From NCBI GenBank assembly GCA_933207985.1, contig OW240912.1, forward strand, positions 109,715,275-109,779,274: a stretch of 64,000 bases of DNA, written 5' to 3'. The position numbers and the translations under genes were made by a program. Of this stretch, positions 30,285 through 42,854 are shown in pieces. The stretch is from Pelobates cultripes. Lineage: Eukaryota > Chordata > Amphibia > Anura > Pelobatidae. The notes beneath the pieces are model-generated. The model was not told the origin of the DNA. It worked only from the letters and a program-made list of their open reading frames with translations, and made no database searches. Position 1 is the first letter of the stretch, and every line of letters begins with the position of its first letter.

Positions 30285-30985
30285 TTATATACAGAAACAA
30301 AGCCTGCCTAAGCCCTACAGTAAAGGAAAAGATTGTACAGCAAATGCTGATGCCAATCATTGATTATGGGGATGTAGTATATGCGTCTGCATCGTAATCC
30401 CACATTAATAAACTCAACACATTGTATAACTCGTTCTGCAGATTTGTGCTACAATGTAATTACAGGACCCATCATTGTGACATGCTAAAAGAACTAAACT
30501 GGCTGTCGCTGGAATCCAGACGCACCCTTCATCTTTCCAGCCTTGTTTTTAAGAGCTTTTCTGGGAAACTCACACCCTACCTGAACAAAATGCTTTCCCC
30601 AGCTGTTCCCACTTTCTATAACCTCCGATCCAGTACAAGCACTTTACTTAGTCTACCTCAATACAAAAAGAAAGCGGCCCGATCCTCCTTCTCCTACAGA
30701 GAGCCGCAATTGTGGAACGACCTCCCGCACAATTTAAAATCTTCCCTAAGCCTAAAGTCATTTAAGAGATCCCTCTCTACATACCTCAAAACAGAATGCA
30801 CGTGTCATGGTTGATTATATATTTCCTACCTGTTCTATGTTAAATTTTGTATATATTGTGTATTAATATTGTTTTTGTATTTTGTTGTACCTAATGTAAC
30901 AATGCAATGATTTGTGGACCCCGGACATACTTGAAAACGAGAGAAATCTCAATGTATCTTTCCTGGTAAAATATTTTATAAATAA
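30285..30985 (+). pseudogene. L2/Rex-type LINE, C-terminal RT region and 3' end
   Basis: The plus strand reads MPIIDYGDVVYAS, then after a stop THHCDMLKELNWLSLESRR, LVFKSFSGKLTPYLNKML, YNLRSSTSTLLSLP, and ARSSFSYREPQLWNDLPHNL. This is the C-terminal segment of a CR1/L2-superfamily reverse transcriptase protein, ending at 30814. The 3' end has CAATGTATCTTTCCTGGTAA followed by AATAAATAAAT tandem units, the usual tail of L2-like LINEs. It is strongly 5'-truncated. Confidence 0.8.
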
Positions 30986-31009
30986 TAAATAATAAATAAA
31001 TAAATGAGA

Positions 31010-32461
31010 AATAATATTTGGATATCAATCTCATGAAATAGATTCACTTCGTGATGTAATTTATTCTCTTCTTCTAGCACCATTTATGTTTACAGATTTG
31101 GTTTCAATATCCATAACTAACCTAATCATTAGGAAGGGTTTGTCGTGACCTATGCTGAAAGTGGCAAATCAATACAACATTTAGAACACGCATGGTCGGA
31201 TGTAGCGTAGTGGCTATTTCAATTCCAGTTACATGTTTGTCTGAATCAGGCGCATGTTGTGAATTAAAAATTACTATAGGTTTGCAGCCCATTATACATG
31301 ACAGATTAAGCTGTGACTGACCTACAGATGCAAACTGAACATAATAAGATCATTTTTCTTTTACCGCAAATGTGTTAATACTAAAATGCCTATATGATCA
31401 GAAAAACCTTAATTATAGCTAATTGTATAATAATTTCCCTAAGCATTCAACAACCTCTGCTATTTTCCTAGAGTGGTATGCATTTACCCATCATTTTTAA
31501 CCAGTCTTTATTATCGTTGTACCAATTCCTAACATGCATTTTTAGAGACAAAAAAAAATATTTCCCATACTAGATGCCTGCAGCAACAGAGTAATCAATT
31601 CATCTACCAGGTGGCAAGTCCTGTGTTCTACTGACAAGCAATACAAACATGACAATTCTTTATGAGAAATTAGCACTATGACCTTTAACAGCACTGAGAC
31701 CCAATGTCTGGGTGGTTCAAATCTTGTCCTCCCCCAGGGGATAATATAGTTTAATTAAAGTTAAGGGAAGACATATTGTACTTCCTTAACCTTTGATTTA
31801 TATCAGCAGACCAGTTAGGGCAAATACATCTTATCTATTTAACCAGAATGTGAAAGGAAAGATCAGATTGATTACCTGTAATTATAATTCTGTTAAACAA
31901 AGTGCAAGACCTTGCTCAAACATTCACCTACTATTGAGGTTTTAAAAATCCAAACTACTTGCCCATCCCCCATGGAGTGTTCATCTGGACAAAACACTGT
32001 CTTTAGTGACGAACCCTGTCGGTATTATTTTCTTCCTCATTTTATTCTCACTATGTCTATGTACTTACAAACATGCTGCGGCCATGACTGGCCTTCTACC
32101 TCAAATATTACAAAAGGTTTAAGTTTCACTTCTATACTTTTACATATGGCGTACACATGCTGCACACACTAAATGTACACATCTGTTGCACCCACAATAG
32201 GAAATACCCAAGAATGCAAAGATTTATTTCACCTCTGTGAAGTACCATTTTCCCATCAGTTATAGAATAGGAAGTTTTTGCATTATGGTATGTTTGAACT
32301 TTATTCCCATTTTTAAGTTCATGTTGTGTCTGGATTTTAAGGCATTTTGTTGTTTTTTTAACACTAATCTCACAGGTAGATTATCATAGTCTTGCCTTGA
32401 TATTGCTTGTCCTTACAACATTTTTCTTTAAATTTGTCCCCTTAAACAAAAAATAAGTAAT
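31010..32461. other. Unannotated AT-rich stretch
   Basis: No recognisable element or gene. An 86-codon frame at 31912-32172 shows no motif that I recognise. Confidence 0.45.
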
Positions 32462-32522
32462 TACTTATATATTCAATGTATGTTTATTTTTTATTTTTTA
32501 TTTATTTTTTATTTTTTATTAT
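32462..32522. repeat. T-rich low-complexity repeat
   Basis: Units of TTTTTTATT. Confidence 0.8.
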
Positions 32523-32797
32523 TGTTTGAGGTTAAGGACTCTTTTTGCAAGCCAGTGCTTTTACATTAATATTACTATTTCAAACTCTATATGGATTCCA
32601 CTTTGGAATGCATGGTTAGATCCCATTGCTGTGACAGTCTGCATCCCACAAGACACCAGTGATGTCATCATCCAGCACCCAAAAGGAAGACAGACAGGAG
32701 GGTTGCAAAAAACACCATGTATATATTGCTATATGTATGTATGTCTTTGAGTGTACTTTTGTCTGATAATGTGCATTTATGTGTGTGGCATATTCAG

Positions 32798-32880
32798 GGA
32801 CAGATTAACATAGGGGCTGATGGAGCTGCAGCTCCAGGCCCATGCCTATAGAATAGGCCCATTGATTTAAAAAAAACAAA
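32798..32880. mobile_element. Left end of a hAT-like element
   Basis: CAGGGACAGATTAACATAGG resembles the hAT-type end CAGGGACGGACTGACAG at 16019. AGCTGCAGCT and GGCCCAT..ATAGGCCCAT motifs follow. I could not identify the right end. Confidence 0.4.
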
Positions 32881-33429
32881 ATATATATATATATTTTACT
32901 ACGCTTCACATGCTCTTGCTTAAGTATGAAAACTTAAGAGGGATGAAGGGGAACAAAACTGATGTAGACTGGCTGAAATTGAAATTAGTTAAGGTAAAGC
33001 TGACTTTGCGCACTATGCAAATGCTCTTGCTACTTCAGTCTCTCAAACAGTGTGGCTTGCCCCCTTTTTTCTACACTCACTACATATACTTTTTCTCTGT
33101 CCCAAACTGCATAACAGGAGCTTCTGCGTGCTAGTAAGAAGGTTAGGAGAGGTGTGCACCAGCGAGTGCTAGGGGGCAGTCCGTAGAAAGCGTAGAACTA
33201 GCGCATCATTAGATGCCTTTATGCCTAGCTCAGAGTGTTGTCTGCACAGTATGCCCTTGGTTGGTCATCCTGCATGAGTGGTAGGCAGCCTGACAAGCAT
33301 TCAGCCCCCAAGAAACAATTCACCCCGCACTCAGACTCCACTTAATCATCCAGCCATCTACCAGTGTGGTGCCCTGTGAGAGCAGCAGACATCGCAATCT
33401 GTTGAAGTCAAATGAAGTAGCAGAGAACA

Positions 33430-33720
33430 CAGGCGGCACTCCAAAGTCTATGATGGTTGTCTTTATTAGAGGGTAAGTCTCCTCACAAATTGGTGCAACG
33501 TTTTGGCTCTATACAGCTTTAATCATGCATTGTCCATTCACGCCAGGATGACCATCTAATTCTTTAGGCAGACACTCCCCCTTTTTAGGCATGTTTGTCC
33601 CTTTGGGCGGTTCTGATTACGTGATTCACATCAGTGGCCCACACTTTAACTCCGCCCACCAACATCCTGCTCCACCTGACACTGCTGTTAGGGGGTATGG
33701 ATTTAAAAGCCCAACCTCGA
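33430..33720 (-). mobile_element. PLE terminal repeat with decayed hammerhead
   Basis: GGCGGCACTCCAAAGTC at about 33433 is a PLE-type repeat start, and the minus strand of 33491-33530 carries a mutated hammerhead. GTTGCACC and the GC-rich AACTCCGCCCACC further on resemble the terminal region of the PLE pair (GGGGGCG blocks). No coding remains. Confidence 0.5.
33491..33530 (-). ncRNA. Decayed hammerhead motif
   Basis: The minus strand reads ATGATTAAAGCTGTATAGAG CCAAAACGTTGCACC. Stem II (GGCT/AGCC type) and AACGTTG are kept, but CUGANGA has become TGATTA and GAAA has become AAAA. Confidence 0.5.
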
Positions 33721-33749
33721 CCCCAACTCCCCATCCAACTACCACCCTA

Positions 33750-34049
33750 TATCACTACTGCAGAGAGTTGTGTATGTGAGATTGACAGACTTTCTCGAAT
33801 CCAACTCTCTGCTTGACCCACTTCAGTCTGGATTCTGCGTTCGTCAAGCTGTTGAAACAGCTGTGACCAAAGTATCCAACGATTTAATTGCTACTAAATC
33901 TCGTGGTCATTACTCTATCCTAATTCTCCTTAATCTTTCTGCTGCCTTTGACACTGTTGATCATCAACAGGTTCTTCTCATTCTCCATAATCTCGGTCTA
34001 CGAGGTACTGCTCTCTCCTGGTGCTTACTTGTTAAATCATACCCAGACC
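33750..34049 (+). pseudogene. L2-type LINE reverse transcriptase fragment (fingers/palm)
   Basis: The plus frame contains RLTDFLESNSLLDPLQSGF, ETAVTKVSNDLIATKSRGH, LILLNLSAAFDTVDH (RT block with the first catalytic aspartate region) and LGLRGTALSW. It ends where hAT-4 begins; I could not find a convincing continuation after 35837. The frame is open except near its start. Confidence 0.8.
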
Positions 34050-35829
34050 CAGAGGCGGCTCTAGACTTTATGAGGCCTTAGGCAAAACATGAGGCCCCAC
34101 TAACAAAAAAGTTTCACATATACACATTGATGCACAGTTTACCTGTGTATGTGCCTGAGACTGTGTCTGACAGAGTATTCTTGTGTGTGAATGTATGTCT
34201 CTGTGAGCATGTTTGCGTTTTTGTCTGAGACCCTATGTGTATGGGATAGCTGCTTGAAGTGTGTTGTGTGAATGGGGGGGTGATGGTGAGAGGGAGGAGA
34301 GGGTGATGTGTGAGGGGGTGATGGTGAGATGGAGAGGTGGGTAATGGTGAGGACAGGCAGGTGATGGTGAGAGGGAGAGGCGGGTGATGGTGAGAGGCGT
34401 GTGATGGTGAGAGGCAGTGATGGTGAGAGGCAGTGATGGTGAGAGGTAGTGATGGTGAGATGGGGTGATGGTGAGAGGGGGTGATGGTGACAGGGAGAGA
34501 GAGGTGATGGTGTGGGGGCTGATTGTGAGAGGGAGGGGGTGATGGTGAGAGATGTGATGGTGAGGTCTTGATGGTGAGAGTGTGATGGTGGCGTGTGATG
34601 GTGGCGTGTGATGGTGAGAGCGTGTGATGGTGAGAAGCATTGATATGTGAGAGGGTGACAGTGAGAGGGAGGTGATAGATGGGGTGATTGTGAGAGGGAG
34701 GGGTGATGGTGTGGGGGTTATGGTGAGTGGGAGAAGGCGGGTGATGGTGAGAGGGAGAGGCATGTGATGGGTGAGAGGGTGATGGTGACAGGGAGGGAGG
34801 TGATGGTGTGGGTGTGATTGAGGAGATGGGGTGATGTGAGAGAGGGAGGGTGATGGTGATGATGGAGGGAGGAGGGTTGATGTGAGGGAGGGGCTGTGTA
34901 AGGGAAGAGGGTTGATGGCGAGGAGGGGGCTGATGGAGAGTGTGGGGTTGATGGCAGGAGGGGGGTTGATGAGGGGGTGATGGTGAGGTGATGCTGAGGA
35001 GTGGGTGATGGTGGGAGTGATGAGGAAGGGTGATGCTGAGGGTGGTGGGGGTGATGCTGAGGGTCATGAGGGGGGTGATGCTGAGGTGATGATGCTGAGG
35101 GAGGTGGTGGGGAGATGGTGAGGGGTGATGGTGAGGGGTGATGTGAGGGGGGTGATGGTGGGGGGTGATGCTGAGGGGGGGGGTGATGCTGAGGGTGGTG
35201 GGGGTGATGCTGGGGGTGATGCTGAGGTGGTGGGGGTGATGCTGAGGGGTGGTGTGGTGGTGATGCTGAGGGGTTGGGGAATGATGCTGAGGGTGGTGGG
35301 GGGGTGATGCCAAAGGGGATGATGCTGAGGGATGGGGGAGATGAGGGAGATGGGGGAGAGAGAGGGGGGTCTGATGGCTTCCTTGATTTATTGCCTGGTG
35401 GTCCAGTGGACTGCCTGGTGGTCCAGTGTGGGCTGCCTGGTGGTCCAGTGGGCTCCCTGGTGGTCCAGTGGCCATCATTTACGGTCTGCAGCTCCACAGA
35501 GCTGCAGATCATGTAATCTCGCGAGACCATCAGAGCGTTACCCACGGCAATGCTCTGATTGGCCAGTTTTCACGAGACACATGGTCTGCAGCTCTGCTCA
35601 CTGTGGAGCTGCAGACCAGTGTCTGATGGCTAGCCGGGCAGCCAGGAGGGGCCTCACACCCGGCGGCATACCAGGCAAGCCGCCGGGCCCCCTCCTGGTG
35701 TCGGGTCCTTGGTCACTGACCGAGGACCCGACACAATCTGCCTACAGGTGGTTTAGGTGGCCGCGAGGCCCCAGCCAGTGCGAGGCCTTAGGCGTCCGTC
35801 TAAACTGCCTAATTAGAGAGCCTCGTCTG
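34050..35829. mobile_element. hAT-4: 1780-bp non-autonomous hAT element filled with minisatellite
   Basis: Ends CAGAGGCGGCTCT and, inverted, AGAGCCTCGTCTG, with the 8-bp duplication CCCAGACC on both sides (34042-34049 and 35830-35837). Subterminal GAGGCCTTAGGC is also present in both halves (34071 and 35782). The middle is about 1.1 kb of GGTGATGGTGAG-type minisatellite. No transposase coding is present. Confidence 0.92.
34260..35390. repeat. GATG-rich minisatellite in hAT-4
   Basis: Degenerate units such as GTGATGGTGAGAGGGAG in the left part and GGTGATGCTGAGGGTGGTGG in the right part, so at least two subarrays. The minus strand yields very long histidine/proline/serine-rich frames (up to 454 codons) that are repeat artefacts. 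Confidence 0.95.
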
Positions 35830-35837
35830 CCCAGACC

Positions 35838-36399
35838 TCCTGGGAAGGAAAGTTAAACAAATGGATCTTTTTTACATTGTTGGTGATGGCAAAAGTGACT
35901 GAAATGCTGGGATAGGATGTGAATGAGTGATGCTTGGTGGAAGAAGTTACATCACTGATTGGTGTGTGACAAAGAAGACAAACGGGTGTAAATGTGTGTA
36001 CTTGGGCCCAAAGCCCTCTGTCTCTCTTTTCTATCCTAATACCCCTCTTTTCTAGGAGTTCCATATTGTTGGTGTGTCTGAGCTCAACAACAATAATACT
36101 CACAGTAATGTGTCTCTAACTACAATAAACATGTTTAGAAACAAGTTTGTGTAAATAAGATACATTGTTCTTTCTCTAAATTGCATATCTCTTGCATAAA
36201 TTCTTATTAGTAACCCACCTAACATTTTTCAGAAGAGCCCGCCCCTGGACACACCACTTCTTAAACCCATACTTACACTCCTAAAATTAAAGTGTTCCTC
36301 TTTTTCCACTTGAATTTTGGGAGGTATGTAAGTAGGTGCCTGGAAACAGAACAGAGAAGCCTTGATTTAATACTTTAAAATAAACTTTTGAAACAATTT
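35838..36399. other. Unannotated spacer
   Basis: No recognised element. It lies between hAT-4 and the solo LTR. Confidence 0.4.
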
Positions 36400-36404
36400 A
36401 GTAT

Positions 36405-37616
36405 TGTGACGAAAGCACCTTCGTCACTGGGATTTGGAGAGGCCTGCTTGCCAGCCTCTTGCCCCAAGACTATGGGCCGTGCAAAAAGACAGGCTAAAAA
36501 AATGACTTCCATTGGAAAATGTGCCTCTTCCCCTTCCCCTTTTTCCTGTCCTTTTGTTCTCCAGCAGGGCATTGTCCCAGGGACACTGGCAGACCAGTTG
36601 AAACTGACTGCTTTGCCCCTCCTCAATCTTTCATCAGCCCTTGTTATTGTTTAACCACATGGCGTTCCAACTGTATTCGTGAGATTTGAGCACTTTTCGG
36701 ACATATTGAGCGCTCAGATCCAAGCTATCTGGGTATATGTTGGACATATAGGTTAAACATTGTATTATAAGATTTATGTATTTTTATGTGGTTTTTGTAA
36801 CAGTTTTGACTTAGAGATATTCCCTGTACCTGGAGATAATTAAGTTACCACACCCACTTAAGCCAATTATCTCCAGGATAGAGGAGAAGATAGACCAGCT
36901 GCACAGCCTAAATCTGTGGAACGGTTTTGGGGAGGAAAGCCATGCTTGTGGTCGGTCAAATGTGATTCCCATGGAATTCGTGAACCCCTGCTCTGATCTG
37001 GGTGATTTTTGGATATGTTGTTCACCCAGATCAGGGCTATCCAGGGATGTATATGTGGTGTTTTGGTGTGTTTTCTGTGTTTTGGGAAAAATGTGTGTTT
37101 TCTGCCTGTGAGTAATTAAGTTAGCCCATTGTGTTAATTGTATCACAGGCAGAGGGGAGGGTTTGTGTACATTGTCTGTGAGTGTCTAAACTGTACAAGT
37201 CTTTCCTGATTGGTTTTGTAACTTTGTATCCTGTGTACCACAAGGTCCACGTGGGTGGTAACCTTGTGGGAAAACCTGTATGTAAGTGCCAATAAACCCT
37301 CAGACTGCTGAGACCTGCTTACCCCTTCATGAAGTATTGGCTCATGTTTGGGGGATTGGAGAACTACACTCTGGGGATTGCTATAATCACTATTCTCTTA
37401 TTGTAAGAGCTGTTCTTGTTCCTCGTTCCTGCTCTCTGGATTTAGGAGAGGTTCACCCACTGGAAGCTGAAGGATGGCGAAACCCCAACTAAGCTGCGGC
37501 AGTTCGTGGGGTTTGCGGTGATTATGGTGTCGAGTGCAGTGCTGATGGTCCTTGGTGAACACTAGGAGCATCGTTCAACGGAGGCACCCAGTCGGGGTGG
37601 CAGGCGATCCGTCACA
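36405..37616. mobile_element. Solo LTR (1212 bp) with 5-bp target duplication
   Basis: Starts TGTGACGAAAGC and ends GATCCGTCACA, so TGTGACG/CGTCACA are inverted terminal repeats. AGTAT flanks both sides (36400-36404 and 37617-37621). It shares long stretches with the LTR at 45238-46302 (for example GGAGAACTACACTCTGGGGA and CCAACTAAGCTGCGGC). An AATAAA signal is at about 37291. An internal hairpin CCTGGAGATAATTAAG / CCAATTATCTCCAGG lies at 36829-36880. No internal coding region remains. Confidence 0.88.
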
Positions 37617-37689
37617 AGTATGTTAAAAAAATATATTTATATTTTAATATTACTTTTTTAATATATAAAAAAAAAATCATTTTTTAAAA

Positions 37690-37831
37690 TATAATTATAT
37701 ACACACAGGCAAACAGGCACACACACACGCAGACAGCCACACACGCAGGCAGACAGTAACAGACACAGGCAGACAGTCATGCACACACACACATACACAC
37801 AGGCAAACAGTCTCACACAGAGGCAGACAGC

Positions 37832-37873
<42 letters not shown>

Positions 37874-38015
37874 GACATTTACACAAACACACACACACAG
37901 GCTTACAGTAACACATACAGTTACAGTCACACACACAGGAGACAATCACACACACAGAGGCAGACAGCCACACACACACAGAGGCAGACAGGCACACAAG
38001 CACACACACACACTT
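37690..38015. repeat. CA-rich simple repeat
   Basis: Perfect (CA)n at about 37830-37870 within ACACACAGGCAGACAG-type units. It may be the cargo of another hAT-like element, but I could not find ends. Confidence 0.9.
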
Positions 38016-39964
38016 CCTGTGCAGTAGTTACCTGGCATGTATTCTGGGGGCTTTAGCTGCGCCATGCACTCATTATAGTCCACACTGTAAGCTCCACCAC
38101 TGCCTGGTAAGTCCCGCCCCATCACAATGTATATTTCTTTTTTAAAATCCTGTGTGGAGAATAATGAAGCTGGACGTGGCCGCATGGCACCCCCTGCTCC
38201 CATGGCACCCTGTCCTGCCACACAGCTCGCACACCCCTAAGGCCGACCCGGTGTACAGGGCCTCAAGTAGTTGTTGCTTCATGCAATATTTGCACTATTT
38301 CCACCATTTTAAGTCGGCCCTCCCGGATAATGATATGGAGGGAGAGTCGCTTGGCAGATAGCAATAGCAAGAGTCTCTCTTCTAAGGTCTTATCCTGTCT
38401 TATTATTAATGGACAAGAAGCTAAATAAATATGTACCCTACAATTAAACAAATTATAGCCTTGGTCTTAACCTTTGTCTTATTCCTTATCCATAATAAAA
38501 AAAATAAAAAATAAGTATTTTAAAAACAGAAGGATATTAGTGAAATTATGCTGTCTCCAGTTTCTAATGAGTATCCTACACCCAGTTTCCTGTACAGTTT
38601 GGTTTATAACTGCAGCAACTGTAAACAGCTATAAGCCTGGCCCCCGATCAGTGAAAAACAAAAAGGTTTTTTTACTCCACTACTGTCCAAATCCATCCAA
38701 ACTGTGCATGTTTTGTATACAACATAGGTAGACACATCTCCTTAGCTCTAGAGAGAATCCAATCCATAGATGTGTCCATAGAAGCTCAACTGCTTTGGAA
38801 AACATCTGCACACAGCCCAGCTCAAAAGATTGTGAGCTGGGACAAGGATGATAGCAACTGCTATCTGACTGCTATCAGCTGTTTCAGCAGTTCGATTTAC
38901 CCAGTTTGACCAGTGGAACTATTGCTGGGTGCTGAACTGTATATCTCATGAACCCTTGCTGGACAGTTGTTCATGTCTGTGCAAGTTGGTTCCTGCATAT
39001 CATGTCTCCTTAATGTTAATTATTTCTCTGTCTTGAAAAATCAATTATCTTTCTAGCTGAAGACCTAAATCTTGAGGCAGATAGCATTAGTAGACAATGA
39101 GAAATAGCAGAGTAATGTGGGTGAATTTTATGTTATAGCTTCAGGAGATGAAACATGTTGCTAAGCTCTAATTTTCCCAAATTGTTCTTGACATGATTTA
39201 TTGAGCAATTTGTGAGTAAAATAAACAATGGTCTAAGGAGGTCAACAAGTGTATGGAAAAAGGGAAAACTAATTTAATTTGAGACTATAGATTATATTTC
39301 TCTGTCTTCTTTTAAATACTGTCTGCCCTGCAACTTCTAACTCAGAGATTTCCATCTCTTAGAAAACAGAGACAATTTCAAAGCACAACTTGTTTTTACT
39401 TTTATTAAGGTGCTCTGCACGTATAGTACATTCCAGCACATCAACTGTATTGCCTGTTGCCATATACGAAGACCGTTTTAGGTAACATGCTTATTAAAAA
39501 TTAATCAGGATCGGGATGTGTGAATCAGTGCGAAAATGGCAGTTTAAATGAACAAATATGTATATTCTTTTATCTACCCTAATAGCAAATGTTTCACTCT
39601 TTTAGTCAGTTTTTTCCTATTCTATCACTTCACTTGACCAATTTCCTCCTTCCATTCTGACTGTCTTTTTCCACTGCGCTTACTGTCTCTGTCCAATATT
39701 TTCATCTCTTTATCTTACACCTTATTCATATGAGACATAGTACTCATAAAATTAGTGCAAGACCCATTATCCTTTTGCTTTGTGCTGTTGAAAAATGTCA
39801 ATCTTGCATGTTTTTATGCCAAGGGATCTCAAATTCTGGCCTCCCAGATGTTGACGGCCTATAGCTCCCAGAACTCGTTGTATGCAACCATGGGATTTGT
39901 AGTTCAGTAACATTGAATTGGTCAAGTTGGGGAAGGAGAGCTGTCTGAGATGCCTGGTTTATGT
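38016..39964. other. Unannotated stretch
   Basis: No gene recognised. At 39835-39915 sequence such as CTCCCAGATGTTGACGGCC and ATGGGATTTGTAGTTCAG resembles one half of the palindromic MITE at 52930-53078, so a decayed copy may be present. Confidence 0.4.
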
Positions 39965-40541
39965 TAAGTCAGGGGCTGTGGAAGGAGGACAGGGGCTGAG
40001 GAAGGGGGACAGGGGCTGAGGAAGGAGAACAGGGGCTGAGGAAGGGGTAAGGGGGACAGGGCCTGAGGAAAAAGACAGGGGCTGAGTAGTGGGACAGGAG
40101 TTGAAGAAGGGGGACAGGCTGCGGAAGAGGGACGGGGGTGAGCAAAGGGACAGGGGCTGAGCAAGTGGGACGGGGCTGAGGAATGGGGACAGGAGCTTAG
40201 GAAGGGGACAGGAGCTGAGGAAGGGGGGCAGGGGATAGGGGCTAAGCAAGGGGGATGGGGCTGAGCAAGGGGGCAGGGGTTTCAGGAGTGGGACAGGGGC
40301 TGAGGAAGGTGGGCAGGTGCTGGGGAAGGGGGGCAGGGGCTGAGGAAGGGGAACAGGGGTTGGGCAGGGGGAGAGGGGCTGATGAGGGGGAGGGGCTGAG
40401 TAGGGGGACAGGGCTGTGAAAAGGAACAGGGGCTGAAGAAAGGGACAGGGACTCAATAGGGAGACAGGGGCTGAGGAGGAGGACAGAGGCTGAGGAAAGG
40501 GACATGAGCTGAGGAGGGGGACAGGGGCTGAGCAAGGGGCC
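39965..40541. repeat. Purine-rich minisatellite before the DIRS element
   Basis: About 27 degenerate units of roughly 21 bp built on GGGGGACAGGGGCTGAGGAA. It abuts the 5'-truncated end of the DIRS coding region. Confidence 0.95.
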
Positions 40542-40545
40542 CTTC

Positions 40546-41500
40546 ATGAAAATACTTTGCCATACAAAAAGGGTTTCAAGATTCATCATTATTAATTTGG
40601 TCCTCAGCGCCAAGGATATTTACAAAAGTTTTGGCACCGCGGTTTTGAGGGAAGGAGGTATCACAATCATTCCCTCCCTAGACGACTGGTTTGTCAAGGC
40701 AAGCTCAAGAAACGCCCTGGTAGAATATGTGAAATTCACTCACAGAATCCTGAAGAAGCATGGTTGGGTCATCAACCCAGAGAAGTCACAATTTTATCCA
40801 ACAAGGACCACCCAATTCCTAGGTTTTATTATCAAGTCAATAGACCTCTCAATCCACCTACCTCCTGTGAAGAAAAAGAAGATCAGCGAAGAGATAAGAG
40901 ATCTTCTAAGAGAAACAAGTTGCACTATAAGAAGAGCCATGAGAGTTCTGGGACATCTCACTTCTACCATTCCAGCTGTAAAATGGGCCAGAGCGGAATC
41001 AAGACCATAACAGTGGGAAATCCTGACACAATGGTCCAAAAAAGAAGATTTGGATTCCATAATGGAGATTTCAGAGCCTGTAAAAAATCAACTATACTGG
41101 TGGACAAAAACTGGAATCCTTTCCACAGGTATGTCATTTCAACCAAAGGATTGGATCATCATCACCACCGACACATCAGATCTAGAATGGGGAACTCATC
41201 TTCAGTACAATATGAAACAAGGCATATGGCCAGTAGAAGAAAGAGAGGGGTCATCCAGTTTCAAAGAATTGATGACAGTTTTTTATGCCCTTCAATTCAA
41301 ATCTCTCATTCTGGGAAAGTCGGTAATAATTCAATCCGACAACCAAACTACTGTCGCATACATCAACAAATAAAGAGGTACAAGGGTAAGAAAACCACAG
41401 ATAATCTGCACAAAAATTATATCATGGGCATAACATCATCTAGAGGATCTGTCGGTTGTTCAACATTATAGCAGACGACCTATTATGGAGAAATTTAGAT
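40546..41500 (+). pseudogene. DIRS reverse transcriptase (C-terminal part) and RNase H
   Basis: SLDDWFVKASSR holds the catalytic DD of the reverse transcriptase, normally YLDD; the tyrosine has become serine. KHGWVINPEKSQ, FYPTRTTQFLGF and RAMRVLGHLTS are the following DIRS blocks. A stop at 41008-41010 precedes the RNase H part in the same frame: WIIITTDTSDLEWGTHL, SFKELMTV and IIQSDNQTTVAYIN carry the D, E and D residues. Another stop at 41371-41373 follows. The N-terminal palm and gag are missing. Confidence 0.85.
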
Positions 41501-41501
41501 T

Positions 41502-42030
41502 ATGGAGAAATTCGGGATGCCGGCCATAGACATTATGGCAAGAAGAAAGAATGCAAAGGTAGTAAGATTTGTCTCCCTTTTCAAGGCAGACTCTCCTTTG
41601 TTCATGGATGGTCTATCAATCAATTGGGACTTCAAACTTGCTTATGTGTTTCCTCCTGTAAGCCTCATTCCGAGGATTCTACAAAAAATAAGAACAGACA
41701 AGGCGTTTGTTCTGGCAGTAGTTCCATACTGGCCAAAACAAAGTTGGTTCTCGGACTTGAGTACAATGGCTTTGAGGTCTTGGGAACTTCCACTATCAAT
41801 AAATCTCCTGGAGGATACAGGGATTCCCCTAGACAGCTTGAAGATGTTCAGATTGACAGTACGGCTGCTGCAAGGCTGATTTTACATCACATAGGTGTTA
41901 AGAATGAAAGATGCCAGTTTTTACTTAATTCCTCCAGAAAATCAGTTATTTATTTAAGAATCTGGACAAAATGTCTTCACTGGTGCAAGGATCTGAATTT
42001 TCCATCAGGGTGGTCTTAATGTGGGATTAA
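41502..42030 (+). pseudogene. DIRS connecting region after RNase H
   Basis: The frame 41502-41879 reads FGMPAIDIMARRKNAKVVRF, WDFKLAYVFPPVSLIPRIL and VLAVVPYWPKQSWFSDL. This is the conserved region between RNase H and recombinase in DIRS and related elements (comparable to the DLFATR / YAFPPF / WPAQPW blocks). It is in another frame than its neighbours, showing a frameshift on both sides. Confidence 0.8.
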
Positions 42031-42039
42031 GGTTATCTA

Positions 42040-42854
42040 CACTCAAGGTTCACTTTTCAGCTCTTAGCCACTTCCTTGTCAAGAATTTGGCTTCAGACAT
42101 TTTCATTCGGTGTTTCTTCAAAGCCATAAAGCTCATCCGACCTCCTAAGAGAAATTTATTTTCTTTCACAGGATTTGTCAGTTGTTCTTAAAGCCCTTTG
42201 TGAAGAACCATTCAAACCTTTGGATTAATTTTCCCTGAAGCTTTTGTCTCTTAAAACAGCCTTTTTAGTAGCAATAACATCTGCTAAAATAATCTGTGAA
42301 ATTCAGGCTCTTTCATCTTCTCCAGAATTCACTATTTTCTTTCCAGACAAAGTTGTCCTACATCCAAAACCATCCTTTCTTCCGATAATAATCACATCTA
42401 GGGCTATCAATCATCCAGTTGTACTGCCATCCTTTGGTACTCCGTCATCTTCTGAACAGGAGAAGACTTGGCATATGCTAGATGTTAGTAGAGCCCTTAT
42501 AATTTATATTGATCCTTCATCTGCCTTCAGATGATCAGACCATCTTTTTGTCAATTTTTTTGGACAATTTAAAGGTCTTACAGCTTCCAAGGCTAGTTTG
42601 GCTAGATGGCTAGTAGATACCATAAAATTGGCCTACACTTCCTCAAAATTGCCTTTGCCTTCATCGTTAAAAACGCACTCAACTAGAGCTATGGCTACCT
42701 TGTGGGCGGAAAAGGCTCAAGCATCTGCAGAGGATATATGCAGAGCTGCTTCGTGGTCTTCCTTCAACACCTTTGTGAAGCATTATAGGCTATACATATT
42801 CTCTGCCTCTGAAGCAGCTTTAGGGCGTAAAGTGCTTTCAGCAGTGGTTACCTA
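42040..42854 (+). pseudogene. DIRS tyrosine recombinase
   Basis: LSLKTAFLVAITSAKIICEIQALS corresponds to the first catalytic arginine block (usually SAKRVGE), with the arginine position changed to isoleucine. A stop interrupts after ALIIYIDPSSAFR (42534). HSTRAMATLWAEKAQ gives the H-x-x-R block, and FVKHYRLY the tyrosine region, ending with the stop at 42853-42855. Activity is excluded by the nonsense codon and the lost arginine. In DIRS elements the enzyme inserts a circular DNA copy. Confidence 0.82.

Noticed and set aside
34114..35545. Very long minus-strand frames (up to 454 codons) rich in His, Pro and Ser
   Set aside because: They coincide with the GATG-rich minisatellite of hAT-4. Frames free of stops are expected in such repeats, and several frames are open at once.
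39959..40613. Proline-rich minus-strand frame of 165 codons
   Set aside because: Artefact of the purine-rich minisatellite before the DIRS element.
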